From contig JARFQS010000005.1 of assembly GCA_029287645.1 (NCBI GenBank), forward strand, positions 1-5,942: a stretch of DNA of 5,942 bases, read 5' to 3'. Each line of letters starts with the position of its first letter. Position 1 is the stretch's first letter. A model generated the notes under the pieces. That model saw only the letters and a program-made list of their open reading frames with translations, ran no database searches and was not told the DNA's origin. Source of the DNA: Thermoanaerobaculia bacterium (GTDB lineage Bacteria; Acidobacteriota; Thermoanaerobaculia; Multivoradales; JAHEKO01). The translations under genes were made by a program, and so were the position numbers. Of this stretch, positions 1 through 5,942 are shown in pieces.

Positions 1-814
1 GTTCCAGGGTGCCGTCGATGTAGGAGCCTTCGAGGATGTAGAAGGCCTCGACGTTCGACATGTCGACTTCTTCGGGAGCAACCCCCTGGCGATTGGCCGC
101 CGCCAGTCGGATTTTGGACAGCGTGGCCTCGACCTCTTCGGCCCGGTACTCATTGGTCAGCAGATACTCGTCACGAATGGTCTCCCACGGTACTCCGAGC
201 ACTGAGAGGAGAATCGCCGTGGCGGTTCCCGTGCGGTGAACACCGTACGAGCAGTGATAGACGAGAGGGCGGTTCGCCGGATCAGCGACCTCTCGTAAGA
301 GTGCCGCGTACTGCTCCCTGCCCTCATCAGCCAGCAACCGATGAAACTCGGGGTTCATCTCCGGCGGGACCTTCTCGAACTCGGCCGATTGAATGGCGGC
401 CGTCACCGCCATGGTCAACGTGCCAGCCCGCTCCCCGTAGATGGGTCGAGACACCTCCTGGGCACTGGAAGGCAGTCGGTCCGGTCCGTTCTTCTCGATC
501 TCCTCCGGCAAGAGGAAATTGACGACGGTGCGGATCCCCAACTGCTCCAGCTTGGCTACATCGTCATCGTTCAAATGAGACAGCTCGCCGGAGCGGTAGA
601 CCTCACCAGGCTTGATTCGCCGCCCGTCGGCAGTCTCGTAGCCCCCGAGGTCGCGGAAATTCGGTTGCCCTTCGAGGCGTATCTCTTCCACATGGGCGGA
701 CGCTGGAACGGAAGTGGGCTCTGTTGAAGGCGCATCAACGGACTTCTGTCCGCCCCCGCATGCAGAAGCAGAAACCAGAACCGTGGCGAGGAGCCAGTTC
801 TTGGCTTGAGACAC
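1..814 (-). CDS. Putative lipoprotein tyrosine-phosphatase-family protein (3' end cut by window)
   Basis: This reading frame stays open for 271 codons to the window edge, so the C-terminus is missing. It probably encodes an exported phosphatase of the bacterial 'Y_phosphatase3' type (cysteine-dependent, acting on phosphotyrosine or other phosphoesters). Residues 1-19 look like a lipoprotein signal: a hydrophobic stretch, then SASAC with Cys19 followed by GGG, which would tether it to a membrane. Residues 20-42 are a Ser/Pro/Ala-rich linker. PNFRDLGGYE (51-60) is the family's N-terminal signature, and 'GIRTVVNFLLPEE' (93-105) sits where the family usually has a D-L-R motif. The CX5R catalytic loop is HCSYGVHRTG (187-196), with nucleophile Cys188 and Arg194; the usual A-G-K-D of this loop is absent. 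The GTG start at 814-812 is chosen because a GAGAGGG site lies 7 bases upstream, it begins the lipoprotein signal, and the first in-frame ATG is only codon 135, well inside the domain. It is last in the visible operon, 36 bases after the MBL gene. The fold is well supported; activity and substrate are inferred. Confidence 0.85.
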   Translation of the reverse strand, partial: MSQAKNWLLATVLVSASACGGGQKSVDAPSTEPTSVPASAHVEEIRLEGQPNFRDLGGYETADGRRIKPGEVYRSGELSHLNDDDVAKLEQLGIRTVVNFLLPEEIEKNGPDRLPSSAQEVSRPIYGERAGTLTMAVTAAIQSAEFEKVPPEMNPEFHRLLADEGREQYAALLREVADPANRPLVYHCSYGVHRTGTATAILLSVLGVPWETIRDEYLLTNEYRAEEVEATLSKIRLAAANRQGVAPEEVDMSNVEAFYILEGSYIDGTLE

Positions 815-846
815 GATGAAACCCTCTCGAGTGACGGCTAAGGGTT
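815..846 (-). promoter_or_regulatory. Ribosome site of the phosphatase gene, possibly in a coupling hairpin
   Basis: On the transcript, GAGAGGG (828-822) lies 7 bases before the GTG start at 814. The bases AGGGTT (825-820) can pair with AACCCT (846-841), which follows the stop codon of the MBL gene by four bases, giving a 6-bp stem with a 15-base loop. This would mask part of the ribosome site until ribosomes finishing the MBL gene open it, a common form of translational coupling. The ribosome site is convincing. The stem is short with a large loop, so its regulatory role is only a suggestion. Confidence 0.5.
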
Positions 847-850
847 GCCT

Positions 851-2161
851 CTAGTCGTCGGCAGGCCGCAGCGGGAATTGAAAATCGGAGCCGAACTGCT
901 CATTGAAGTCCTCATGGATCTGGTCCATGAGCTGCAGCGTCTCCCATTCGTACCCTTGCAGGATCCACTCCGGCGTTTCGTACTTCTCACCGCCGGCAGC
1001 CTCTTGTTGGCGGGCGACCACCGAGGGTGGCGGAAAGGGCTGCGAGTTGAGCATGGCAACGCGGGTGCGGACGCCTTCCTTCGTGACGTTCCAGACCATG
1101 CCGTCGACAGCGAAGTCCACCGGTCCGTCGTAGACCTTGCGCACCTCGGTCACGACCGCCGGTAGCGTCTCGGGATCGTTCTGGAAATGGTAGGCAACCG
1201 CGTGCTTGGGCTCGGTGAGCGCCATGATCTTGCCGAAGACCGGGGCCGTGGTGTGCACCAGAGTGCTCACGTAGATGGCTTCGGCCGGCTGGAACTTGTA
1301 CTTGCTGACGAAGTACTCGTTCGGCAGGAAGCACTCATGGATGGCCAGATCGGCCCCCTTGGCCGCCTCCGTCCACCACCGGTTGGCCAGGGTGTCACCC
1401 GAGAAGGCGATCTTCATGCCTTTCCACTCCAGGATGAAGCTCACGGAGCCCTCGAGATGAATCGCCGGGATGGTGCGGATGACGACCCCGTCCTCGTCGT
1501 AGATGACGTTGTTGGGGATCGACCAGTCGAACTCGTGGACGTTCATACCCAGAGAACGGGTGTCGAGGCCGCCTTTGCTGGTCTCGAGCATCCAGTTGTA
1601 GAACTGCAGGATGCCGTCCATGGCGGCTTGGGTGCCCCAGGTTTCGGGCATTCCGCCACCACCAGGTCCCCAGATGTCCAAAGGCTTCGAGCGACCGTTC
1701 TGCATGCCGTAGATCCACAGCGTCGGAAGGTCGCCCATGTGATCGGCGTGCTGATGGCTGAGGACGATCTTGGTCATGTAGTCGAGTGGCATGCCGAGGG
1801 CATACAAGGTAGTAAACGAGCCGGTACCGACGTCGAAGATGAACTTCTCTCCGTTGCCGAGCTCGATCAGGAAGCAGGCCGCAGCCTGCTTGAGCCGCGG
1901 CATCGGCATCCCGGAGCCACAGGCGATGACTCGCATCTCGTCAGGGCCGAGCTCCTCGGTTCCAGGAAAATAGACCTCGTGGTCCGGGTAGACGCCGGTT
2001 GGAGACCAGCCGGTGGCCACTTGGCCGGCCCCTGAGGCCTCGGCCTCGTCGAGCAGCCAGGAGCTGCCTCGCAACCCGTTCTGATGACCGATGAAGTAGC
2101 CGGCGGTCGCAACGAGGGCGACTATGCCGAAGGCGGAAAGCTTGCTAAGTCCTCTTCTCAT
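851..2161 (-). CDS. Exported/membrane-anchored MBL-fold metallo-hydrolase, AtsA-like or RNase Z-like branch
   Basis: The 436-residue product is a zinc-type metallo-beta-lactamase-fold hydrolase. Residues 9-25 form one hydrophobic segment after an MRRG-LSK basic start, with no clear cleavage site, so it is probably a signal anchor or uncleaved signal. The fold begins near residue 76 (MRVIACGSGMPMPR), and FIFDVGTGS (108-115) is the usual second strand and turn. The metal motif HQHADH (136-141) is a perfect HxHxDH. Further likely ligands are His235 (IHLEGS), Asp256 (FSGDT) and His325 (AYHF), with His275 (IHECF) and His303 (HTTAP) also in conserved settings. This pattern is typical of the RNase Z/AtsA-like group, which includes zinc arylsulfatases (type III sulfatases) and proteins that databases may label GntH-like. 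The tail (about 380-436) is extra and acidic. The ATG is preceded by GAGAGGG at 7 bases, and the gene starts 26 bases after S1. Sulfatase activity is inferred from context; another esterase or lactonase role is possible. Confidence 0.9.
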   Translation of the reverse strand: MRRGLSKLSAFGIVALVATAGYFIGHQNGLRGSSWLLDEAEASGAGQVATGWSPTGVYPDHEVYFPGTEELGPDEMRVIACGSGMPMPRLKQAAACFLIELGNGEKFIFDVGTGSFTTLYALGMPLDYMTKIVLSHQHADHMGDLPTLWIYGMQNGRSKPLDIWGPGGGGMPETWGTQAAMDGILQFYNWMLETSKGGLDTRSLGMNVHEFDWSIPNNVIYDEDGVVIRTIPAIHLEGSVSFILEWKGMKIAFSGDTLANRWWTEAAKGADLAIHECFLPNEYFVSKYKFQPAEAIYVSTLVHTTAPVFGKIMALTEPKHAVAYHFQNDPETLPAVVTEVRKVYDGPVDFAVDGMVWNVTKEGVRTRVAMLNSQPFPPPSVVARQQEAAGGEKYETPEWILQGYEWETLQLMDQIHEDFNEQFGSDFQFPLRPADD

Positions 2162-2175
2162 CTCTTGACCCTCTC
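2162..2175 (-). promoter_or_regulatory. Ribosome binding site of the MBL hydrolase gene
   Basis: GAGAGGG at 2175-2169 on the minus strand lies 7 bases before the ATG at 2161. The same heptamer at the same spacing precedes the phosphatase gene. The whole gap to the S1 stop codon is 26 bases, leaving no room for an independent promoter or terminator outside coding sequence. Confidence 0.75.
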
Positions 2176-2187
2176 TTTTGAATCTCT

Positions 2188-3864
2188 CTACTTCATCGGG
2201 ATGGCCTGCTTCGTCAAGAAGGCCTCAACGGCCGCCTTGCTTTCAGGCCTGAGGTTTTCGATGCCTTCGTAGGGCACGCCTCTTGCCGGTCCCTCCGATG
2301 GGTACTTCTCCATTCTCATCTTGTGCCGCATGATCACCCGCACGAACTCGGCCCCTCCCCAGGCGCCCACTTCAGTGGAAACGGGCCACTCCTCACGGGT
2401 ATCTCGAAAGAGGTCGTAGAAGTTGGCACCGATGGGGTTCTCCCCAGCCTTGGGTACGGCGATTTTGTATTGCTCCTTGACAACCATTTCGAGTTGGTTA
2501 CCGGAGTAGATGAAGACGTAGTCACGACGACCGTAGGTCTCGCCCTCGAGCATCAGTGCCGTCTGATCCACACCGTCGATGATCCGGTCGGTGGGAATCT
2601 GGTCGGTGGCTCCGGCGAAGCGGGCCAGGCTTGTGTAGAGATCCGAGACGTGCACGATGTCACCGACGATCGAATCCGCTTCGATCATCCCGGGCCAGCG
2701 GACGAACGCATCGACCCGAACACCGCCCTCGGTGGTGTAGCCCTTGCCACCTCTGAAGATCATCGGCGTGTAGCCCGAGCCGGGCGAGTACTTGGTGAAG
2801 TGGCCGTTGTCGCCCATGATGACGACGATGGTGTTGTCGGCCACGCCCAGAGTCTCCATCTCGGCTAAAAGCTCACCGATCCAGCCATCGAGCAGCTTCA
2901 TTTTCTCGACATAGGTGCCACCGTTCGGGGTGGTGTACTGCTCGGTCGTTGTGCGCGGACCGGTCAATGGGTAGAGCGGCCAATACTGGAGAAAGAACGG
3001 CTCGTCCTTGGCGGCCAGTTCCCGAAGATGCTGTTTGGCCTGCTCCTGGTAGCGCACATTCATCTCGTGATACTTGGCCTCGGTCCAGCGCTCGCCGGGC
3101 TGCATGTGCACCTCGCGGACTGGCTCGCCTCGTTTGCCTTCGACTCCGGTCACCATGGCCCCTGCGTCGGGCCGCAGCCACTCGTCGATCGTGAATCGGT
3201 CGTCGTAGTTGTTCTTGCCAATGCCTATGCTGATCTCCTCGTCGGCTGCGTCGTCGTGAAAGATGGTCAGCTGCCCCTGCTGGTGGATGGGGAACGCGGC
3301 GAAGTCGAAACCCTGGTGGTTGGGCCAGGCTTCCTTGATGTCGCCCATATGCCACTTACCGATGTGAACGGTGTTGTAGCCGACTTCCGACAGAACCTCG
3401 GCAAGCGTGACCTCTTTTCCGGCCAGTCCGAAGCCGGCGATGTCGACAGCGGTGTCGCCCATGCCGTTGCGATGAGGCTGGCGGCCCGTCATGAACGCCA
3501 CCCGGGTCGGGGTGCAGGACGGTTCCGTATACATGCGGGCCATCCGCATACCCTCGTCGGCGAACTGATTGATGGAAGGAGTCTCGTAACCACGGATGGC
3601 ATTGAGCTCGGGGATGCCGAGATCACCAAAGCCGATATCGTCGATCAGGATGTAGAAGATGTTCGGTGGCTTACCACCGTTCTTGGCACGGAACTCGGCT
3701 AGCTTGGCGTCGACCAACTTGTCGTCAGCAGCCCACTTCTCGCCATTCTGGGCTTCGAGGACGTAGTACTCGGAGTCGTGGACGATCTGGGATGTGGCCG
3801 AAGTCGCACAGAGTGCGGTCACGCAGGCGACCAGGCAAAGCGTGATGGATGCTACTCGTGTCAT
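2188..3864 (-). CDS. Secreted type I (formylglycine) sulfatase S1
   Basis: The 558-residue product belongs to the alkaline-phosphatase-superfamily sulfatases, which hydrolyse sulfate esters using a formylglycine made from Cys or Ser. Residues 1-25 are a Sec signal peptide, probably cut near ATS-ATSQ. A 40-residue charged lead (about 27-66) precedes the catalytic domain, which opens with PNIFYILIDD (67-76); Asp75 and Asp76 should bind calcium. EPSCTPTR (114-121) is the modification site, with Cys117 as formylglycine precursor and Arg121. GKWHMGD (169-175) gives the active-site Lys170 and His172. GDNG (351-354) gives metal ligands Asp352 and Asn353, and RGGKGYTTEGGVRV (371-384) gives Lys374. 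The His usually found in a 'P-H-x-P' segment after the FF motif is not seen; the sequence there is FFLQYWPLYPL (290-300). As a Cys-type enzyme it needs a formylglycine-generating enzyme, which is not in the window. An AGGAAGG site lies 5 bases before the ATG. It is the paralogue of S2 and first gene of the tight three-gene run. Family is certain; the substrate is unknown. Confidence 0.96.
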   Translation of the reverse strand: MTRVASITLCLVACVTALCATSATSQIVHDSEYYVLEAQNGEKWAADDKLVDAKLAEFRAKNGGKPPNIFYILIDDIGFGDLGIPELNAIRGYETPSINQFADEGMRMARMYTEPSCTPTRVAFMTGRQPHRNGMGDTAVDIAGFGLAGKEVTLAEVLSEVGYNTVHIGKWHMGDIKEAWPNHQGFDFAAFPIHQQGQLTIFHDDAADEEISIGIGKNNYDDRFTIDEWLRPDAGAMVTGVEGKRGEPVREVHMQPGERWTEAKYHEMNVRYQEQAKQHLRELAAKDEPFFLQYWPLYPLTGPRTTTEQYTTPNGGTYVEKMKLLDGWIGELLAEMETLGVADNTIVVIMGDNGHFTKYSPGSGYTPMIFRGGKGYTTEGGVRVDAFVRWPGMIEADSIVGDIVHVSDLYTSLARFAGATDQIPTDRIIDGVDQTALMLEGETYGRRDYVFIYSGNQLEMVVKEQYKIAVPKAGENPIGANFYDLFRDTREEWPVSTEVGAWGGAEFVRVIMRHKMRMEKYPSEGPARGVPYEGIENLRPESKAAVEAFLTKQAIPMK

Positions 3865-3879
3865 AGGGCCCTTCCTCTC
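3865..3879 (-). promoter_or_regulatory. Ribosome binding site of sulfatase S1
   Basis: A purine-rich run at 3879-3869 holds AGGAAGG (3876-3870), 5 bases before the ATG at 3864. It supports this start, which also gives a complete signal peptide beginning MTR, as in S2. Between this site and the end of the beta-barrel remnant (3880-3964) I see no gene, no clear terminator and no convincing promoter. Confidence 0.7.
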
Positions 3880-3964
3880 TTCTCGCTGATTCTTGAGTTC
3901 CTTCTCAGCGTCTGGATTAGTTTCGAGATCTCATCACGAATTCCAATGGCGCGCCAGCAGCTCT

Positions 3965-4199
3965 CTAGAATCTGTAACACAGGTTGAGCAGTGCAGAGAC
4001 TCGGTCGCCCAACCCACCCTCCACGGTCAGGTCCCAGCGTTCACCCACGATGGTGTTCACACCGAGGGTCGGATTCCGGTCGGCGCGGGCGCGGGCGAAG
4101 GAGACGGACAGGCTGCCGGCCCACCGCTTCGCGGGAGTATCCGGTCAGCCGCTCGACCTGGAGCCGCTTCAGATACAAGGTCACCGTCCGCGCTAGCAG
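3965..4199 (-). pseudogene. C-terminal remnant of an outer-membrane beta-barrel protein, frameshifted
   Basis: Between the sulfatases, the minus strand from 4144 to 3965 encodes 59 codons ending in a TAG stop, with no usable start. The last residues, VSALLNLCYRF, alternate hydrophobic (V, A, L, L, Y, F) and mostly polar positions and end in Phe, the signature of a C-terminal strand recognised by the outer-membrane assembly machinery. Earlier stretches also look like strands and turns: WAGSLSVSFARARAD, then NPTLG, then VNTIVGERWDLTVEGGLGDR. In this frame a TGA lies at 4147-4145. If one base there is treated as an insertion, the reading continues upstream in the next frame (4199-4146) as LLARTVTLYLKRLQVERL, again strand-like. 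The open frame then runs into the out-of-frame end of S2, so the rest of the gene is missing. The gene is thus truncated and probably frameshifted. The beta-barrel reading rests on pattern, not on a recognised family, and the upstream portion is less sure than the last 59 codons. Confidence 0.6.
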
Positions 4200-4200
4200 A

Positions 4201-5883
4201 TCACTTCCCAGGTGGCTGCCAGGACATAAAGACCTCAACCGCTTTCTTGCTCTCGGGCCTCAGATTTTCGATGCCGCCGTAGGGAACGTCTCTTGAAAGC
4301 GGCGCGTGTGGATACTTATGGATCATCATCATGTGACGCTTCACCATGTCCTGGAAGCTCGCCCCGGACCAGAGCGACTGCGCTATCAGCACCTGTAGCG
4401 GCGACTCCTCGCGTGGGTCGCGCAGCAAGTTGTAGACGGCTGCACCGGCCCCGGGAACGCCGGGCGCCGGCAGGTGCATCTTGAATTCCTGTTTGACCAC
4501 TGAACGCAGCGAGGGGCCCTCGTAGACATAGACATAGTCACGGCGACTGTTGCCCTCACCGTGAAGCAGTAATGCAGTCTGATCAATGCCGTCGACGATT
4601 CGATCGCGCGGAATATACTCGGTTCCCTGCGCGATCCTGGCGAACGTCGTGTAGAGGTCTGCGACGTGGATGATGTCGCCCGCGGCGCTGCCAGCCTCTA
4701 TGACACCAGTCCAGCGCACGAACGCGTCGACGCGCACACCACCCTCGAGGTGATCAGCCTTGCCACCCCGGTAAACCAACTCACTCATGCCGGACAGTCC
4801 AGCGTACTGCTTGAAGCTGCCGTTATCGGCCATGAATACGAGCAGCGTGTTGTCGGAGATACCCAGTCGGTCAACCTCGTCGAAGAGCTCGCCGATCCAG
4901 CCGTCGAGCATCTGCAGCTTCTCGGCCATGAAGCCACCGTTGCGGGACTGATTCTGCTCCTCGTCATCCTCGAAGTTGAGTGGATAGAGCGGCCAGTTTT
5001 CGAGGAAGAACGGCTCGTCCTCGCCAGCCAATCGGTTGAGCTCCTCCATGTCCTGGCTCTTGTAACGCACATTCATCTCGTGGTAGTGGGCCTGTGTCCA
5101 CTCCTCGCCTGCCTCGAAATTCACCTCGCGCGCCTTGCCGCCTTTCACCGCTTCCACACCAGTGACGAGACCGAAGGGTTTGAAGGCCTGGTCGATCGCG
5201 AACTCGCCGGACTGCGTTGACGGGTGCCACCCAATGAGCGCATTGGCCTGTGCGGCCTCCCGCGTCATCAGGCTCAGCTGCACCTGCTGGTGGATCGGGA
5301 AGAAGGCCCTGTCGAAGCCCTGGTTGTGCGGGTAGGCCTCTTCGATATCACCCAGGTGCCACTTGCCGACGTGGGAGGTGTTGTAGCCCGCCTTGCTCAG
5401 CACCTCGGCGATGGTTACTTCGTCGCCGCCCAAGCCTTCTCCGACCAGTGCCACCTTGACCTCCTGCAGGCCGGTCCGAACCGGGTGACGACCGGTCATG
5501 AACGCGGTGCGAGTCGGCGTGCAGGAGGGCTCCGTGTACATCCGCATCAAGCTCATGCCTTGATCGGCGAATTCATTGATGTTCGGCGTATCGATGCCGG
5601 TTACATAGTTCAGTGTCCGGTTGCCCATCGTGCCGAAACTCACGTCGTCGATCAGGACGTATAGGATGTTCGGCCGTTTACCACCGTTTTCTCTGCGAAT
5701 CTCGGCGAGCTTCGCATCAATGGCAGCATCTTGCTCGGCCCAGCGCTCGCCATGCTGGGCTTCCAGGAAGCGATACTCACCGTCGTGGATCAGTTCTGCA
5801 GCACCGACCGCGGTGGCGACACCGCAGGACAGGGCAACCGTCAGAACCAGCACGATGTTCAAAGCTCGGTGGAAACGAGTCAT
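4201..5883 (-). CDS. Secreted type I (formylglycine) sulfatase S2
   Basis: The 560-residue product is a sulfate-ester hydrolase of the same subfamily as S1, with matching blocks along its full length. Residues 1-28 are a Sec signal peptide, probably cut around AVGA-AE. The charged lead (about 31-70, with HDGEY...LEAQHGERWAEQD) closely parallels S1. The catalytic domain starts at PNILYVLIDD (71-80), with metal ligands Asp79 and Asp80. EPSCTPTR (118-125) supplies the formylglycine Cys121 and Arg125, VGKWHLGD (172-179) Lys174 and His176, ADNG (352-355) Asp353 and Asn354, and YRGGKADHLEGG (371-382) Lys375. The expected active-site His is again absent, with FFLENWPLYPL (292-302) in its place, followed by an acidic run FEDDEEQ (304-310) not present in S1. 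The C-terminal block IENLRPESK (538-546) is shared with S1. Start choice rests on AGGAGG 5 bases upstream. It is the first gene seen in the series, separated from S1 by the beta-barrel remnant. Family is certain; the substrate is unknown and probably differs from that of S1. Confidence 0.96.
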   Translation of the reverse strand: MTRFHRALNIVLVLTVALSCGVATAVGAAELIHDGEYRFLEAQHGERWAEQDAAIDAKLAEIRRENGGKRPNILYVLIDDVSFGTMGNRTLNYVTGIDTPNINEFADQGMSLMRMYTEPSCTPTRTAFMTGRHPVRTGLQEVKVALVGEGLGGDEVTIAEVLSKAGYNTSHVGKWHLGDIEEAYPHNQGFDRAFFPIHQQVQLSLMTREAAQANALIGWHPSTQSGEFAIDQAFKPFGLVTGVEAVKGGKAREVNFEAGEEWTQAHYHEMNVRYKSQDMEELNRLAGEDEPFFLENWPLYPLNFEDDEEQNQSRNGGFMAEKLQMLDGWIGELFDEVDRLGISDNTLLVFMADNGSFKQYAGLSGMSELVYRGGKADHLEGGVRVDAFVRWTGVIEAGSAAGDIIHVADLYTTFARIAQGTEYIPRDRIVDGIDQTALLLHGEGNSRRDYVYVYEGPSLRSVVKQEFKMHLPAPGVPGAGAAVYNLLRDPREESPLQVLIAQSLWSGASFQDMVKRHMMMIHKYPHAPLSRDVPYGGIENLRPESKKAVEVFMSWQPPGK

Positions 5884-5894
5884 GTTGTCCTCCT
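5884..5894 (-). promoter_or_regulatory. Strong ribosome binding site of sulfatase S2
   Basis: A perfect AGGAGG at 5894-5889 on the minus strand sits 5 bases before the ATG. It is the best ribosome site in the window and fixes the S2 start. The remaining 48 bases to the window edge show no clear promoter hexamers; the promoter, if close, may lie just outside. Confidence 0.85.
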
Positions 5895-5942
5895 AGTGGG
5901 GAACCGATTCGTGTCGAGACAGGTCCGAGGATAACGTAGGCC

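Noticed and set aside
812..853. MBL gene and phosphatase gene are in the same frame, with only the TAG between them, so readthrough could fuse them
   Set aside because: Same-frame neighbours occur by chance one time in three, the phosphatase has its own ribosome site, and a fusion would bury its lipoprotein signal.
1187..2035. A 282-codon plus-strand open frame opposite the MBL gene
   Set aside because: It lies fully antisense to a well-supported gene, has no recognisable domain, and is the long shadow expected from GC-rich codon use on the other strand.
3028..3702. A 224-codon plus-strand open frame opposite sulfatase S1
   Set aside because: It is antisense to conserved sulfatase motifs and shows no protein-family features; a codon-bias shadow.
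3916..3946. Possible promoter for S1 on the minus strand: TTGGAA and ACTAAT
   Set aside because: Each hexamer matches the sigma-70 consensus at only four of six positions and the spacing is 19 bases; too weak to report as a feature.
3947..3956. Perfect 10-base palindrome TGGCGCGCCA
   Set aside because: It has no loop, no T-run after it and is expected by chance in GC-rich DNA; not a terminator, and no evidence for an operator.
3893..4282. Plus-strand open frame spanning the gap between the sulfatases
   Set aside because: It runs into the antisense of S2 and has low-complexity Arg/Ala/Gly-rich composition; the minus-strand beta-barrel reading explains the gap better.
5840..5883. Possible lipobox in S2 around ALSC (Cys20)
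   Set aside because: The position before the Cys is a poor lipobox and a better signal-peptidase I site follows at AVGA-AE; treated as an ordinary secreted protein.

Overview
The window is GC-rich bacterial DNA. All four genes lie on the minus strand, so transcription runs from high to low coordinates. Signal peptides, one lipoprotein and the C-terminal end of an outer-membrane beta-barrel point to a Gram-negative (diderm) organism. Secreted sulfatases of this kind are common in marine and other polymer-degrading Proteobacteria and relatives. No marker gene fixes the taxon.

In transcription order: (1) 5883-4201, an exported formylglycine-type (type I) sulfatase, here called S2, with a strong AGGAGG ribosome site. 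(2) 4199-3965, a short broken stretch that reads as the last ~80 residues of an outer-membrane beta-barrel protein with a one-base frame break. (3) 3864-2188, a second type I sulfatase, S1, a clear paralogue of S2. (4) 2161-851, a membrane-anchored or exported metallo-beta-lactamase (MBL)-fold hydrolase with the HxHxDH zinc motif. (5) 814-1, the start of a putative lipoprotein tyrosine-phosphatase-family enzyme, cut by the window edge.

S1, the MBL hydrolase and the phosphatase are separated by only 26 and 36 bases. The latter two share the same GAGAGGG ribosome site at the same distance from the start, so these three very likely form an operon. S2 lies 336 bases upstream, with the beta-barrel remnant in between, and may or may not be co-transcribed.

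All four intact genes encode predicted exported hydrolases. Two are certain sulfatase-family members. One is an MBL protein of the broad group that also contains zinc-dependent arylsulfatases. One is a phosphatase-family protein. A reasonable inference is an envelope or periplasmic cassette that removes sulfate, and perhaps phosphate, from an imported or surface-bound compound; the substrate cannot be read from sequence. No transporter, glycoside hydrolase, formylglycine-generating enzyme, regulator, RNA gene, CRISPR array or intact mobile element is visible. The oddest points are the beta-barrel remnant, the missing active-site histidine in both sulfatases and the unusual P-loop of the phosphatase.
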